DNA from: a candidate division Zixibacteria bacterium DG_27
GTDB taxonomy: Bacteria > Zixibacteria > MSB-5A5 > DG-27
Assembly: GCA_001302725.1 (NCBI GenBank)
Contig: LIZU01000004.1
Location: forward strand, 1 to 17,744
DNA length: 17,744 nt
Direction: 5' to 3'
Positions 1 through 6,870 of this stretch are shown in pieces (position 1 is the stretch's first letter; each line of letters starts with the position of its first letter). The position numbers and the translations under genes are program-made. The notes below the pieces were generated by a model. The model did no database searches. It was given only the letters and a program-made list of their open reading frames with translations, and was not told the DNA's origin.

Positions 1-31
1 CATTCCTGCAGAATAGTCAAGGGAGGTCAAA

Positions 32-433
32 ATGGAGTCTTCAATGTTTTCGGTAATCATCGTAGTTAGTGCAATTAGTCTGCTTATCTTGCTTTCCTTG
101 GCTTACTTTGGCTTCTTGTTACACAGGATAAGAAGGTTTCCTAACGGGCTACTAGAAGAGATTCTACACGTTTGGATGCGTAATAGACCACCGGATCCGA
201 GCTTGATCTCGAATGCGCTTGATGAGTATCTTAGTAGACGAAACGAGTTCTGGACTCTGTATGGTCAGTTTATTCTCTCGGCTTTTGTTATTGTTTGTGT
301 AACAATCTTATTGCTCACGAGAGTGATAAGTGCCGAAGCTGGATTACCCATTCTTTCTGGTGTGGGAGGCTTTGCAATTGGTAAAGGAATCTCTGCTGGA
401 AGAAGTACCACATACAGAAGACCCGAGGGATAA
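32..433 (+). CDS. small membrane protein of unknown function
   Basis: I do not recognise this 133-residue protein. It has a hydrophobic segment at about residues 6-31, a basic turn (HRIRRF), a polar middle of about 45 residues, a second hydrophobic segment at about 77-98, and a glycine-rich, weakly hydrophobic stretch at about 103-120 that may be a third membrane pass or a re-entrant segment. It is therefore probably an inner-membrane protein with the polar middle on one face. The start is supported by GGGAGG at 21-26, five bases before the ATG. The base composition is clearly AT-richer than the metabolic genes from 1767 onward. The gene stands alone in its transcription unit style, 127 bases before the HEPN gene. 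Whether it works with that gene is unknown; pairing a membrane protein with a HEPN protein would fit a defence module, but nothing here proves it. Confidence 0.6.
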   Translation: MESSMFSVIIVVSAISLLILLSLAYFGFLLHRIRRFPNGLLEEILHVWMRNRPPDPSLISNALDEYLSRRNEFWTLYGQFILSAFVIVCVTILLLTRVISAEAGLPILSGVGGFAIGKGISAGRSTTYRRPEG

Positions 434-560
434 AAGAAATAGCAGCAAGAGCACATAACTCGGCCCTTGCAGCTAAGTTGTTTCGGTCAAAATTCGCTTC
501 GCAAATTTCGTTTATGCGGAAAAGGTTGTGTGAAATCCGAATCTGACAGGAGGAACGGGA

Positions 561-1091
561 ATGAGGCTAAGTGATGTAGAATGGTTGGACAATGAGGATA
601 AGCAATGTCGGGATGACAGATTACAGAGATTAAAATGGATTATAAAGGAGTATCCGAATATTGGTTTGTCATTGTTTCATGGTGGAGTAAAATCTCACTA
701 TTTATTCGAAGAAGCAAGGTATTGTTTTGTGTATGGTCAGTATACTGCATCAATTATGTTAAGCCTATCATATGTAGAAAACAGCTTAGCGACTCTCCTT
801 TATGCTTCTGGCACAAATGATGTGCGAAGCGCGCGGATAGTTGATTTGCTCAAGGAAGCTAAAGAACAAGCACTAATATCTGAGTCTGAATTTATTGTAC
901 TTGATAAGGTTAGAAGAATCAGAAATCCGATAGCACATTTTCGAACACCAGACGATGAAGAAGATGTTGAAAACAAGGCAGTTAAGAACGGCCGCCATCC
1001 TTACGAAGTGTTGGAAACGGATGCAAAAACCGCTTTGAAAGCAACCTTCAGAGTGATGGCGAGATTTTCCATTGCGAAACAGCAAGATTGA
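561..1091 (+). CDS. HEPN-domain protein, possible RNase or toxin-like
   Basis: This 176-residue, mostly helical protein carries RNPIAH at residues 121-126. That is the Arg-(polar)-x3-His pattern typical of HEPN domains, where R and H form the RNase site in active members. The segment before it (about 48-120: FEEARYCFVYGQYTASIMLSLSYVE, described here in pieces, then a second helix pair) matches the four-helix HEPN layout, in which an early helix holds a tyrosine-rich patch. The start is supported by AGGAGG at 548-553, seven bases before ATG. Many HEPN proteins are toxins or Abi/RNase effectors, often next to a nucleotidyltransferase antitoxin (MNT). No MNT is adjacent here, so it could also be a non-catalytic HEPN protein. 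Its codon use is AT-rich like its two neighbours and unlike the metabolic genes downstream, which suggests acquisition. Fold assignment is by motif only. Confidence 0.72.
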   Translation: MRLSDVEWLDNEDKQCRDDRLQRLKWIIKEYPNIGLSLFHGGVKSHYLFEEARYCFVYGQYTASIMLSLSYVENSLATLLYASGTNDVRSARIVDLLKEAKEQALISESEFIVLDKVRRIRNPIAHFRTPDDEEDVENKAVKNGRHPYEVLETDAKTALKATFRVMARFSIAKQQD

Positions 1092-1212
1092 CATGTCACG
1101 TAAGACGGTGTTTATGCGCGGCTACGCTTTTCCGAATCTGTTTACGGATACTTGAGATACGCGCAATCTGTTCCGCCAAAATCCCGAAATACAAGGGCCC
1201 ACCGAATTAAAA

Positions 1213-1650
1213 ATGGAGCAGTTTGAAAGATTACTCGACGAAGACACCGCTCCGTCAGTTGGCGCCGTAAAGAAAGCGATAGGTCAAAAAAACGTACCAG
1301 CATGGAACGATTTGAGGGAATACCTGAATAGAGCCTATGATATCGAACCTGAACTGCTTTTTTACGGAAAAAAATATGGCTGGACTTACAGATACAGAAA
1401 AAGCGGCAAGAGTCTGTGCTCTTTATTCCCGGAAAAGGACGCCTTTACGGTTCTGATCACTCTGGGTAAAAAGGAATTAGAGAAACTCGATCCGGATCTT
1501 CCGAGGTTATCCAAGAAAGTGCAGGGCTTGATAAGGGGTACTGAGCTGCTCCATGATGGCAAATGGCTCTGGATACGTTTACCTGATGTCGGCAACGTAG
1601 AAGATATTAAGACCATTCTCAAAGTGAAACGAAGACCAAAATTGAAATAG
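1213..1650 (+). CDS. DUF3788 family protein
   Basis: This 145-residue soluble protein matches what I know of the DUF3788 family. It opens with a short LLDEDTAPS-like segment, then has W-x-x-L near residue 31, the KKYGWTYRYRKSGKSLC segment at about 53-69, LFPEKDAFTVLI at about 71-82 and GKWLWI at about 116-121, and it ends in a lysine-rich KRRPK tail after a VEDIKTIL helix. The family has no firmly established biochemical role that I can cite; related alpha/beta folds are often small-ligand or cation binders. The ATG has no evident Shine-Dalgarno (AATTAAAA precedes it), so the start is set by family alignment and is less certain. It lies in the same AT-rich, same-strand series as the two genes before it. 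Genes of this type are often single mobile cassettes, which is inference here. Confidence 0.78.
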   Translation: MEQFERLLDEDTAPSVGAVKKAIGQKNVPAWNDLREYLNRAYDIEPELLFYGKKYGWTYRYRKSGKSLCSLFPEKDAFTVLITLGKKELEKLDPDLPRLSKKVQGLIRGTELLHDGKWLWIRLPDVGNVEDIKTILKVKRRPKLK

Positions 1651-1726
1651 GAGACAGGAAACCAGAGACGGGGAACTGGATTCGTGGTTGACTATTTATT
1701 ATATAGAATGAGGAAATAGGAACATA

Positions 1727-1748
1727 GCGGAAGCCTTCAGGCTTCCGC
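1727..1748 (+). repeat. perfect hairpin upstream of the leucine dehydrogenase-like gene
   Basis: GCGGAAGCC at 1727-1735 and GGCTTCCGC at 1740-1748 are exact complements around a TTCA loop, giving a 9-bp stem. No T-run follows on either strand, so it is not a classic intrinsic terminator. It sits 18 bases before the start codon at 1767, within the expected 5' leader. It may affect translation or RNA stability, or be a small repeat element. Confidence 0.6.
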
Positions 1749-1766
1749 GGATCCGGCTCATCTGAG

Positions 1767-2828
1767 ATGGATATCTTCAAATCGCTTTCCGTTGATGAAC
1801 ACGAACAGGTGGTCTTCTGTTGCGGTAAAGTCTCGCGCCTGAGGGCCATCATTGCCATCCACGACACCACCTTAGGACCTGCCATCGGGGGCATAAGATT
1901 CATGGAGTATGCTTCCGAGGATGAAGCTTTCGATGATGCTCTGAGGATCTCGAAGGCCATGACCTACAAATCCTCCGCAGCGGGATTGAACCTCGGGGGT
2001 GGTCAGGGAGTCGTCATCGACCCCGGTGAGGAGGCCGACAGAAACCTGATCTTCCGCTCCTTCGGGCGCTTTGTGGATTCCCTGTCGGGGCGCTTCATCG
2101 CAGCAGAGGATGTTGGCACCTCCGTTGAGGACATGGAGCAGGTCCGCCAGGAGACGCAGCATGTGGTCGGCATCTCCAGAGCCCTGGGAGGTTCCGGAGA
2201 CCCCGGCCCGGTGGCCGCCGCCGGAGTTTTTTACGGAATCCAGGCCTGCGCTGAGAAGGTCTTTGGAGAAAAGAACCTTGAAGGTATCTCCGTGGCCATA
2301 CAGGGTGTGGGGCATGTCGGTTTCGCTTTGGCGGAGGATTTGAAAATCGCGGGGTGTCAAGTCTACATCGCAGACACTGACAAAAAGAAGGTAGAGGTGG
2401 CAAAAGCTAAATTCGGAGCCGAGGTTGTCGACCCCGAAGAGATTTATGGGCTGAAGGTGGACATATTCTCGCCCTGCGCTCTAGGCGGAATCATAAACGA
2501 AAAAACAGTCGAGAAGCTCAATTGTCGCATCGTCGCCGGAGCCGCCAACAACCAGCTCCAGACTGAAGAACATGGGGACATACTCCAGAGGCGAGGCATT
2601 CTCTACGCTCCGGACTTCATCATCGGAGCCGGTGGGCTTATCAACGTCGTAAACGAGCTGGAGGGCTACAATCAGGAGCGGGCATTGAAGCAGGCCGGCA
2701 AGATTTATGATATCCTCCTGCGGGTCTTCGAGGTTGCCGAGAGAGAAAACATCTCCACCTCGTCGGCCGCCAATCTGCTCGCGGAGGAGAGATTGGAAAC
2801 TGTTAAGAAGTTCAGAGGCCTGAAGTAG
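1767..2828 (+). CDS. leucine/valine dehydrogenase family protein with altered catalytic lysine
   Basis: This 353-residue protein has the full layout of leucine dehydrogenases (Glu/Leu/Phe/Val dehydrogenase family), which deaminate branched-chain amino acids with NAD+ to give 2-oxo acids and ammonium. The N-terminal part shows IAIHDTTLGPAIGG at 29-42, MTYK with K68, and AEDVGT with D115. The NAD-binding part has a GVGHVG fingerprint at 180-185 followed by an acidic strand end (IADTD). AGAANNQL and FIIGAGGLINV also match the family. The oddity is the GLNLGGG motif: it is followed by Q80 (codon CAG), where active enzymes of this family have the catalytic lysine (K80 in the Bacillus numbering, which happens to coincide here). 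The protein may be inactive, slow, or altered. The start matches family N-termini (M-x-I-F); its Shine-Dalgarno is weak. It is followed by ptb and ilvE, consistent with branched-chain metabolism. Confidence 0.92.
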   Translation: MDIFKSLSVDEHEQVVFCCGKVSRLRAIIAIHDTTLGPAIGGIRFMEYASEDEAFDDALRISKAMTYKSSAAGLNLGGGQGVVIDPGEEADRNLIFRSFGRFVDSLSGRFIAAEDVGTSVEDMEQVRQETQHVVGISRALGGSGDPGPVAAAGVFYGIQACAEKVFGEKNLEGISVAIQGVGHVGFALAEDLKIAGCQVYIADTDKKKVEVAKAKFGAEVVDPEEIYGLKVDIFSPCALGGIINEKTVEKLNCRIVAGAANNQLQTEEHGDILQRRGILYAPDFIIGAGGLINVVNELEGYNQERALKQAGKIYDILLRVFEVAERENISTSSAANLLAEERLETVKKFRGLK

Positions 2829-2829
2829 C

Positions 2830-2848
2830 CCAGGTTGTCTCAACCTGG
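2830..2848 (+). repeat. hairpin directly after the dehydrogenase stop codon
   Basis: CCAGGTTG at 2830-2837 pairs exactly with CAACCTGG at 2841-2848 across a 3-base loop (or 7 bp with a 5-base loop). It begins two bases after the stop codon. There is no T-tract after it, so full termination is doubtful. It may attenuate transcription into ptb or protect the upstream mRNA end. Confidence 0.55.
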
Positions 2849-2923
2849 ATCGGTAAATAGTGAATGGTTGACAGTCGATGACAGGAATGAGGGAATCTCA
2901 AATCACCGGGGGGTAAGATCAGG

Positions 2924-3826
2924 ATGATCAAAAACCTCTACGGCATAGTTGCCAAAGTCAAACGGGCCAGGCCTAAAAGGGTGGTCGTCGCTCAGGCCGA
3001 AGAAGAAGAGGTCTTGCTGGCTCTGGCGGAGGCGGTCACAGAACAGATCGCTCAGGGGATTCTGGTGGGCGATCTGGAGAGAATCCGGGTTATTTGCGGA
3101 CACAACCACATCAAGCCTGACAACCTCACGATTATTGACAGCGACAACGGCTACGACTCCGCTCTCAAATGTTGTCAACTGATCCGGGAGAGGAAAGCAG
3201 AGGTGATAATGAAGGGGGCGGTGCCAACCAAGGATTTCATGCGAGCGATTCTTGATAAGGAGCAGGGCCTTGCCAGCGGCGGACTATTAAGCCATGTGGC
3301 GGTCTTCGAACTGAAAAGCTATCCGAAGCTGCTCTTGATCACCGATGCCGCCGTCAATATCGCTCCCACCCTCCTGGAGAAAGTCCAAATCCTAAAGAAC
3401 GCAGTCGAGGTCGCTCATTCGCTGGGGATTAAGACTCCCCGGGTGGGTTGCGTGGCGCCGGTCGAGTTTGTCAATCCGGAGAAGATGCCCAGCACCGTGG
3501 AGGCCGCCTGTCTGACGATGATGAACAGAAGAGGGCAGATTCGAGGCTGCATCGTCGACGGTCCCCTGGCGCTCGACAACATCATCTCCAAGGAGGCCGC
3601 CAGCACAAAGGGAATAGAAAGCGAGATTGCCGGAGAGGCGGACATAGTCTTAGTTCCCGATATCGAGAGCGGCAATATTCTCTACAAGAGTCTGACGATA
3701 TTCGCGGGGGCTAAGTGCGCCTCTATCCTGGTGGGGGCTAAAGCTCCGGTTGTTCTCACCAGCCGCTCCGATACCCACGAGACCAAGCTGATGTCGATTG
3801 CCCTGGCGGCCGTCAGCGTCAAGTGA
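2924..3826 (+). CDS. ptb: phosphate butyryltransferase
   Basis: This 300-residue protein belongs to the phosphate acetyl/butyryltransferase family and is closest in layout to Ptb, which converts butyryl-CoA or branched acyl-CoA plus phosphate to acyl phosphate plus CoA in the cytoplasm. Recognisable blocks in order are MKGAVPTKDFMRAIL at about 95-109, LLITDAAVNIAP at about 136-147, GCVAPVEFVNP at about 175-185, DGPLALDN at about 212-219, VPDIESGNILYKSL at about 244-257 and VLTSRSDTHETK at about 277-288. The length is usual for the family. In Bacillus and Clostridium a butyrate kinase normally lies next to ptb and makes the pathway yield ATP; none is present in this window. A purine-rich G-run at 2908-2913 precedes the ATG by about ten bases. 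Its position between a leucine-dehydrogenase-like gene and ilvE points to branched-chain acyl-CoA rather than purely butyrate chemistry, which is inference. Confidence 0.93.
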   Translation: MIKNLYGIVAKVKRARPKRVVVAQAEEEEVLLALAEAVTEQIAQGILVGDLERIRVICGHNHIKPDNLTIIDSDNGYDSALKCCQLIRERKAEVIMKGAVPTKDFMRAILDKEQGLASGGLLSHVAVFELKSYPKLLLITDAAVNIAPTLLEKVQILKNAVEVAHSLGIKTPRVGCVAPVEFVNPEKMPSTVEAACLTMMNRRGQIRGCIVDGPLALDNIISKEAASTKGIESEIAGEADIVLVPDIESGNILYKSLTIFAGAKCASILVGAKAPVVLTSRSDTHETKLMSIALAAVSVK

Positions 3827-3833
3827 TTTCAGC

Positions 3834-3862
3834 TTGCATTTTGCTCTCCCCCCCGATATATT
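3834..3862 (+). promoter_or_regulatory. weak candidate promoter for ilvE-rpiB
   Basis: TTGCAT at 3834-3839 and TATATT at 3857-3862 are separated by exactly 17 bases, about 80 bases before the ilvE start. The -10 box is good (5 of 6); the -35 keeps only TTG. A small stem-loop (GACATT/AATGTC, 3878-3883 and 3893-3898) would lie in the leader. The gap between ptb and ilvE (114 bases) leaves room for a promoter, but read-through from ptb is equally possible. Confidence 0.27.
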
Positions 3863-3940
3863 GCAGAGGCAAACCGTGACATTTAGTTATCGAATGTCGC
3901 TGTGAGAGTTGACATAGACAATCTCTCCTGAGGAGGAATT

Positions 3941-4897
3941 ATGCCGTTCAAAGAGGTCGGAAAAATATGGATGGACGGGGAACTGGTCGACTGGAAAGAG
4001 GCCAAAATCCACGTCCTCTCCCACGTGGTCCATTATGGCAGCAGCGTTTTCGAGGGTTTCCGTTCCTACAAGAACAAGAAAGGGTCGGCGATATTTCGGC
4101 TTCAGGCTCATACGGATCGGCTTTTCAACTCCGCCAAAATCTACCGGATGGAGATTCCCTTCACCAAAGAACAGATCAACAGCGCCATAATCCAGCTGAT
4201 GAAGACCAACCAGCTGGAGGAATGTTACATTCGGCCGGTGGCCTATCGAGGTTATGCGGAACTGGGAGTGGACCCGCGCCCCTGTCCGGTAAACGTCGCC
4301 ATTGCGGTCTGGTACTGGGGAGCTTATCTGGGCCCGGAGGCTTTAGAGAAGGGGGTGTCGGTCTGTGTCTCCTCCTGGAATCGGATGGCTCCCAACACCT
4401 TCCCAGCGATGGCCAAGTCCGGCGCCAACTACATGAACTCGCAGTTGATCAAGCTGGAGGCTCTGGCTCACGGTTATGTGGAGGGGATTGCCTTAGATGT
4501 TTACGGCCACGTCTCCGAGGGTTCCGGCGAGAACATCTTCATCGTCAGGGATAAAACCCTGATAACACCGCCCTTTGGGGCTTCGATTCTGCCGGGAATA
4601 ACCAGGAACACCGTCATCGCCCTGGCCCAGGAGCTGGACATAAAGGTCATTGAACAGCACATCCCCCGGGAGTCGTTGTATATCGCCGACGAAGTCTTCT
4701 TCACCGGCAGCGCCGCCGAGATAACTCCCATCTCTTCCATCGACGGGGTGCAGATTGGAGCGGGTCGGCGCGGACCCATAACCAAGCAGTTGCAGGACAA
4801 ATTCTTTGGGGTCGTCTCCGGAGAGGAAAAGGACAAGTGGGGTTGGCTGACCTACGTCGATGTCGGGAAAAAAGAGGCTGCCTATCAGAAAGTCTAG
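3941..4897 (+). CDS. ilvE: branched-chain amino acid aminotransferase
   Basis: This 318-residue fold-type IV PLP enzyme transfers the amino group between leucine, isoleucine or valine and 2-oxoglutarate, the last step of their synthesis and the first of their breakdown. HYGSSVFEGFR at 31-41 is the family N-terminal block. The PLP lysine is K159 in AKSGANY, and the cofactor-binding SEGSGENIF lies at 192-200 with E193. LPGITR and the FFTGSAAEITPI block (about 254-265) follow at the expected distances. The length is normal for bacterial IlvE. The start has AGGAGG at 3931-3936 with a 4-base spacer. D-amino-acid transaminase and aminodeoxychorismate lyase share the fold, but the FEGFR, GANYMNSQL and GIALDV blocks favour IlvE. 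It is followed after three bases by rpiB, so the two are very probably co-translated. Confidence 0.95.
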   Translation: MPFKEVGKIWMDGELVDWKEAKIHVLSHVVHYGSSVFEGFRSYKNKKGSAIFRLQAHTDRLFNSAKIYRMEIPFTKEQINSAIIQLMKTNQLEECYIRPVAYRGYAELGVDPRPCPVNVAIAVWYWGAYLGPEALEKGVSVCVSSWNRMAPNTFPAMAKSGANYMNSQLIKLEALAHGYVEGIALDVYGHVSEGSGENIFIVRDKTLITPPFGASILPGITRNTVIALAQELDIKVIEQHIPRESLYIADEVFFTGSAAEITPISSIDGVQIGAGRRGPITKQLQDKFFGVVSGEEKDKWGWLTYVDVGKKEAAYQKV

Positions 4898-4900
4898 GAG

Positions 4901-5365
4901 ATGAAAGTAGCCATCGGCGCTGACCACAAAGGGTTCGAGCTCAAGGAGAGGATTAAAGAGTTCATCAAGGGGGAAGGCAAGGAGGTCACCGACTTCGGCA
5001 CCGATTCGGAAGAGTCCTGCGACTATCCCGATTACGGGCTGAAAGTCGCCGAAGCCGTCGCCAGGGGCGAGTTCGACCGAGGAATCCTGGTCTGTTGGAC
5101 TGGTAACGGCATGAACATGAGCGCCAACAAGGTCAAGGGGATCCGGGCAGCTTTATGTCTGAATCCGGAGCTGGCGGTCTTCGCCAGGCAGCACAACGAT
5201 GCCAACGTTTTGACCCTGGCCTCCAAATTCACTCCCGTAAAGCGGGCTGTTGAAATCGTCGGGGCCTTCTTCTCCTCGGAGTTCGAAGGTGGACGGCACC
5301 AGAGGAGGGTGAACAAGATCAAGGAATATGAGCGAAAGACTTCCTCAGAGCAGAGTCAACTATAA
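4901..5365 (+). CDS. rpiB: ribose-5-phosphate isomerase B
   Basis: This 154-residue protein interconverts ribulose 5-phosphate and ribose 5-phosphate in the non-oxidative pentose phosphate pathway. It shows the family start MKVAIGADHKGFELK with D8 and H9, the catalytic cysteine C65 in VCWTGNGM (the TGxG phosphate loop follows), ANKVKGIRAAL at 75-85, and RQHNDANVL with H98 at 96-104. The residue after the cysteine is tryptophan instead of the glycine of E. coli RpiB; I regard this as a subfamily variant. The related LacA/LacB subunits are less likely because the gene is single. AGGAG lies directly against the ATG with no spacer, an unusual geometry. The start is nevertheless fixed by the conserved N-terminus, and coupling to ilvE, whose stop is three bases upstream, probably helps initiation. 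Confidence 0.93.
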   Translation: MKVAIGADHKGFELKERIKEFIKGEGKEVTDFGTDSEESCDYPDYGLKVAEAVARGEFDRGILVCWTGNGMNMSANKVKGIRAALCLNPELAVFARQHNDANVLTLASKFTPVKRAVEIVGAFFSSEFEGGRHQRRVNKIKEYERKTSSEQSQL

Positions 5366-5424
5366 GAAAAAGGGCACCAAGCGTTGTTACTCATAATCGG
5401 AGCTTAGGCCTTGATCGGTTCTTC

Positions 5425-5459
5425 TGTGGTCAACACTCTTGACCACACTTTCTTTATTG
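5425..5459 (+). terminator. terminator after rpiB
   Basis: TGTGGTCAA (5425-5433) pairs exactly with TTGACCACA (5439-5447) around the 5-base loop CACTC, and a T-rich stretch (CTTTCTTTATT) follows. It lies 60 bases after the rpiB stop and 135 bases before glyA, so it probably separates the two transcription units. The T-tract is interrupted, so termination may be partial. Confidence 0.62.
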
Positions 5460-5474
5460 AATATGCCTCTATAG

Positions 5475-5535
5475 GTGAGCATCGCCGACGACAACGTGAA
5501 CGGTTCTCACAAGCCAACAAACCGAATCGATGGCT
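5475..5535 (+). other. possible structured leader upstream of glyA
   Basis: Two short stems lie back to back: GTGAG (5475-5479) with CTCAC (5506-5510), and AGCCA (5512-5516) with TGGCT (5531-5535). They fall between the rpiB terminator and the glyA start. No known riboswitch consensus (glycine, THF, SAM) was recognised. No convincing promoter was seen in 5448-5588 either. The stems are short and could be chance. Confidence 0.2.
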
Positions 5536-5594
5536 GAGGAAAACTTTCACACTTTGCTGAATTGAAATAGTTGTGCAGATAACTGGAGATGGAT

Positions 5595-6842
5595 ATGTGG
5601 GCATTGAAGCAAGTTGATCCAGAAATATATGAGGCCATAAAAGGGGAGATGGAGCGCGAGGCCACGAAGCTGGAGCTCATCGCCTCTGAGAATTTCGTCA
5701 GCAAGGCGGTACTGGAGACCGCCGGCTGCGTGATGACCAACAAATATGCGGAGGGGTATCCGAAAAAACGCTACTACGGAGGTTGCGAGTTCGTAGACAT
5801 CGGGGAGGAGCTGGCCCGACAGAGGGCCAAAGCGCTTTTCGGGTGTGAGCACGTCAACGTCCAGCCCCACTCCGGGTCTCAGGCTAACATGGGGGTTTAC
5901 TTCGCGGTGTTGAAGCCGGGCGATACCATCTTCGGGCTGAATCTCTCCCACGGCGGGCACCTCACCCATGGTCACCCCATCAACTTCTCAGGGAAGTTCT
6001 TTAACGTCATTCAATATGTGGTGGACAAAAAGACCGAGGTCATTGATTTCGATGAGCTCAGAAAGTTGGCCCGGGAGCACAAACCGAAGATGATAATCGC
6101 CGGCGCCTCCGCCTACCCCCGGATTATGGAATATGAGCCTTTCCGAGAGATCTGCGATGAGGTCGGTGCCTATCTGGTGGCGGACATCGCTCACATCGCC
6201 GGATTGATCATCGCCGGACTTCACCCCTCCCCGGTCCCGGTTGCCGATTTCGTCACCACCACCACCCACAAGACTTTAAGGGGACCCCGTGGGGGCATGA
6301 TCATGTGCAAGAAGAAATATGCCAAAGAGCTCGACCGCGAGGTGATGCCGGGGATTCAGGGGGGACCTTTGATGCACATCATCGCCGCCAAGGCGGTGGC
6401 TCTAAAACAGGCCATGGAGCCGGACTTCAAGGAATATCAGAAACAGATCGTCGCCAATGCCAAAGCCATGGCGGCAGCTTTAATGGAGGGGGGGCTGGAG
6501 CTGGTCTCCGGAGGCACCGACACCCATCTGATACTTGTAAAACTCTTCAACAAGAATCTGACCGGAAAGGTGGTGGAGGAAACTCTGGATAAGGCCGGCA
6601 TCACTGTCAATAAGAACACCGTCCCCTTTGATCCTCAAAAACCTTTCATCACCTCCGGGATTCGCCTCGGCACCCCGGCTTTGACGACTCGCGGGATGAA
6701 GGAGCCGGAGATGAGGCAAATCGCAAACTGGATCGTAGAGATCATCGACAATATCGAGAACGAGGCCATTTGGGAGAGAGTCAGAGGAGAAGTCGGCGAT
6801 CTCTGTAAGAGATTCCCTCTCTACGAGGGCCTAATGGATTGA
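5595..6842 (+). CDS. glyA: serine hydroxymethyltransferase
   Basis: This PLP enzyme converts serine and tetrahydrofolate to glycine and 5,10-methylene-THF, the main entry of one-carbon units for thymidylate, purines and methionine. All family blocks are present: LELIASENF near residue 26, NKYAEGYPKKRYYGG near 49, HSGSQAN near 92, LSHGGHLTHG near 117, the PLP lysine in TTTTHKTLRGPRGG (K226 counting from this start), and GTPALTTRGM near the C-terminus. Two in-frame ATGs exist, 5589 and 5595. GGAG at 5585-5588 touches the first but lies six bases before the second, and the second gives the family-typical MWALKQVDPEIYE N-terminus, so 5595 (415 residues) is preferred over 417. It heads a nine-gene same-strand run. 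Its product methylene-THF links naturally to the dCMP deaminase further down, which makes dUMP for thymidylate synthesis. Confidence 0.98.
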   Translation: MWALKQVDPEIYEAIKGEMEREATKLELIASENFVSKAVLETAGCVMTNKYAEGYPKKRYYGGCEFVDIGEELARQRAKALFGCEHVNVQPHSGSQANMGVYFAVLKPGDTIFGLNLSHGGHLTHGHPINFSGKFFNVIQYVVDKKTEVIDFDELRKLAREHKPKMIIAGASAYPRIMEYEPFREICDEVGAYLVADIAHIAGLIIAGLHPSPVPVADFVTTTTHKTLRGPRGGMIMCKKKYAKELDREVMPGIQGGPLMHIIAAKAVALKQAMEPDFKEYQKQIVANAKAMAAALMEGGLELVSGGTDTHLILVKLFNKNLTGKVVEETLDKAGITVNKNTVPFDPQKPFITSGIRLGTPALTTRGMKEPEMRQIANWIVEIIDNIENEAIWERVRGEVGDLCKRFPLYEGLMD

Positions 6843-6870
6843 CGATGAAGTCGCCCAAAAAGGAGAAACC

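Noticed and set aside
1872..2360. 162-codon minus-strand frame
   Set aside because: Shadow frame of the leucine-dehydrogenase-like gene, whose + strand protein matches its family over the full length.
2868..2896. TTGACA at 2868-2873 as a ptb promoter
   Set aside because: The sequence 17 bases downstream (GGGAAT) is a poor -10 box.
3853..3864. GATATATTG as an NrdR box
   Set aside because: It is not symmetric with the ACAC...GTGT flanks expected for NrdR sites and lies upstream of ilvE, not a reductase gene; it fits better as a -10 element.
5096..5110. Tryptophan after the catalytic cysteine of RpiB
   Set aside because: The catalytic Cys, His and phosphate-loop glycines are present, so I treat it as a normal subfamily variant rather than a lesion.
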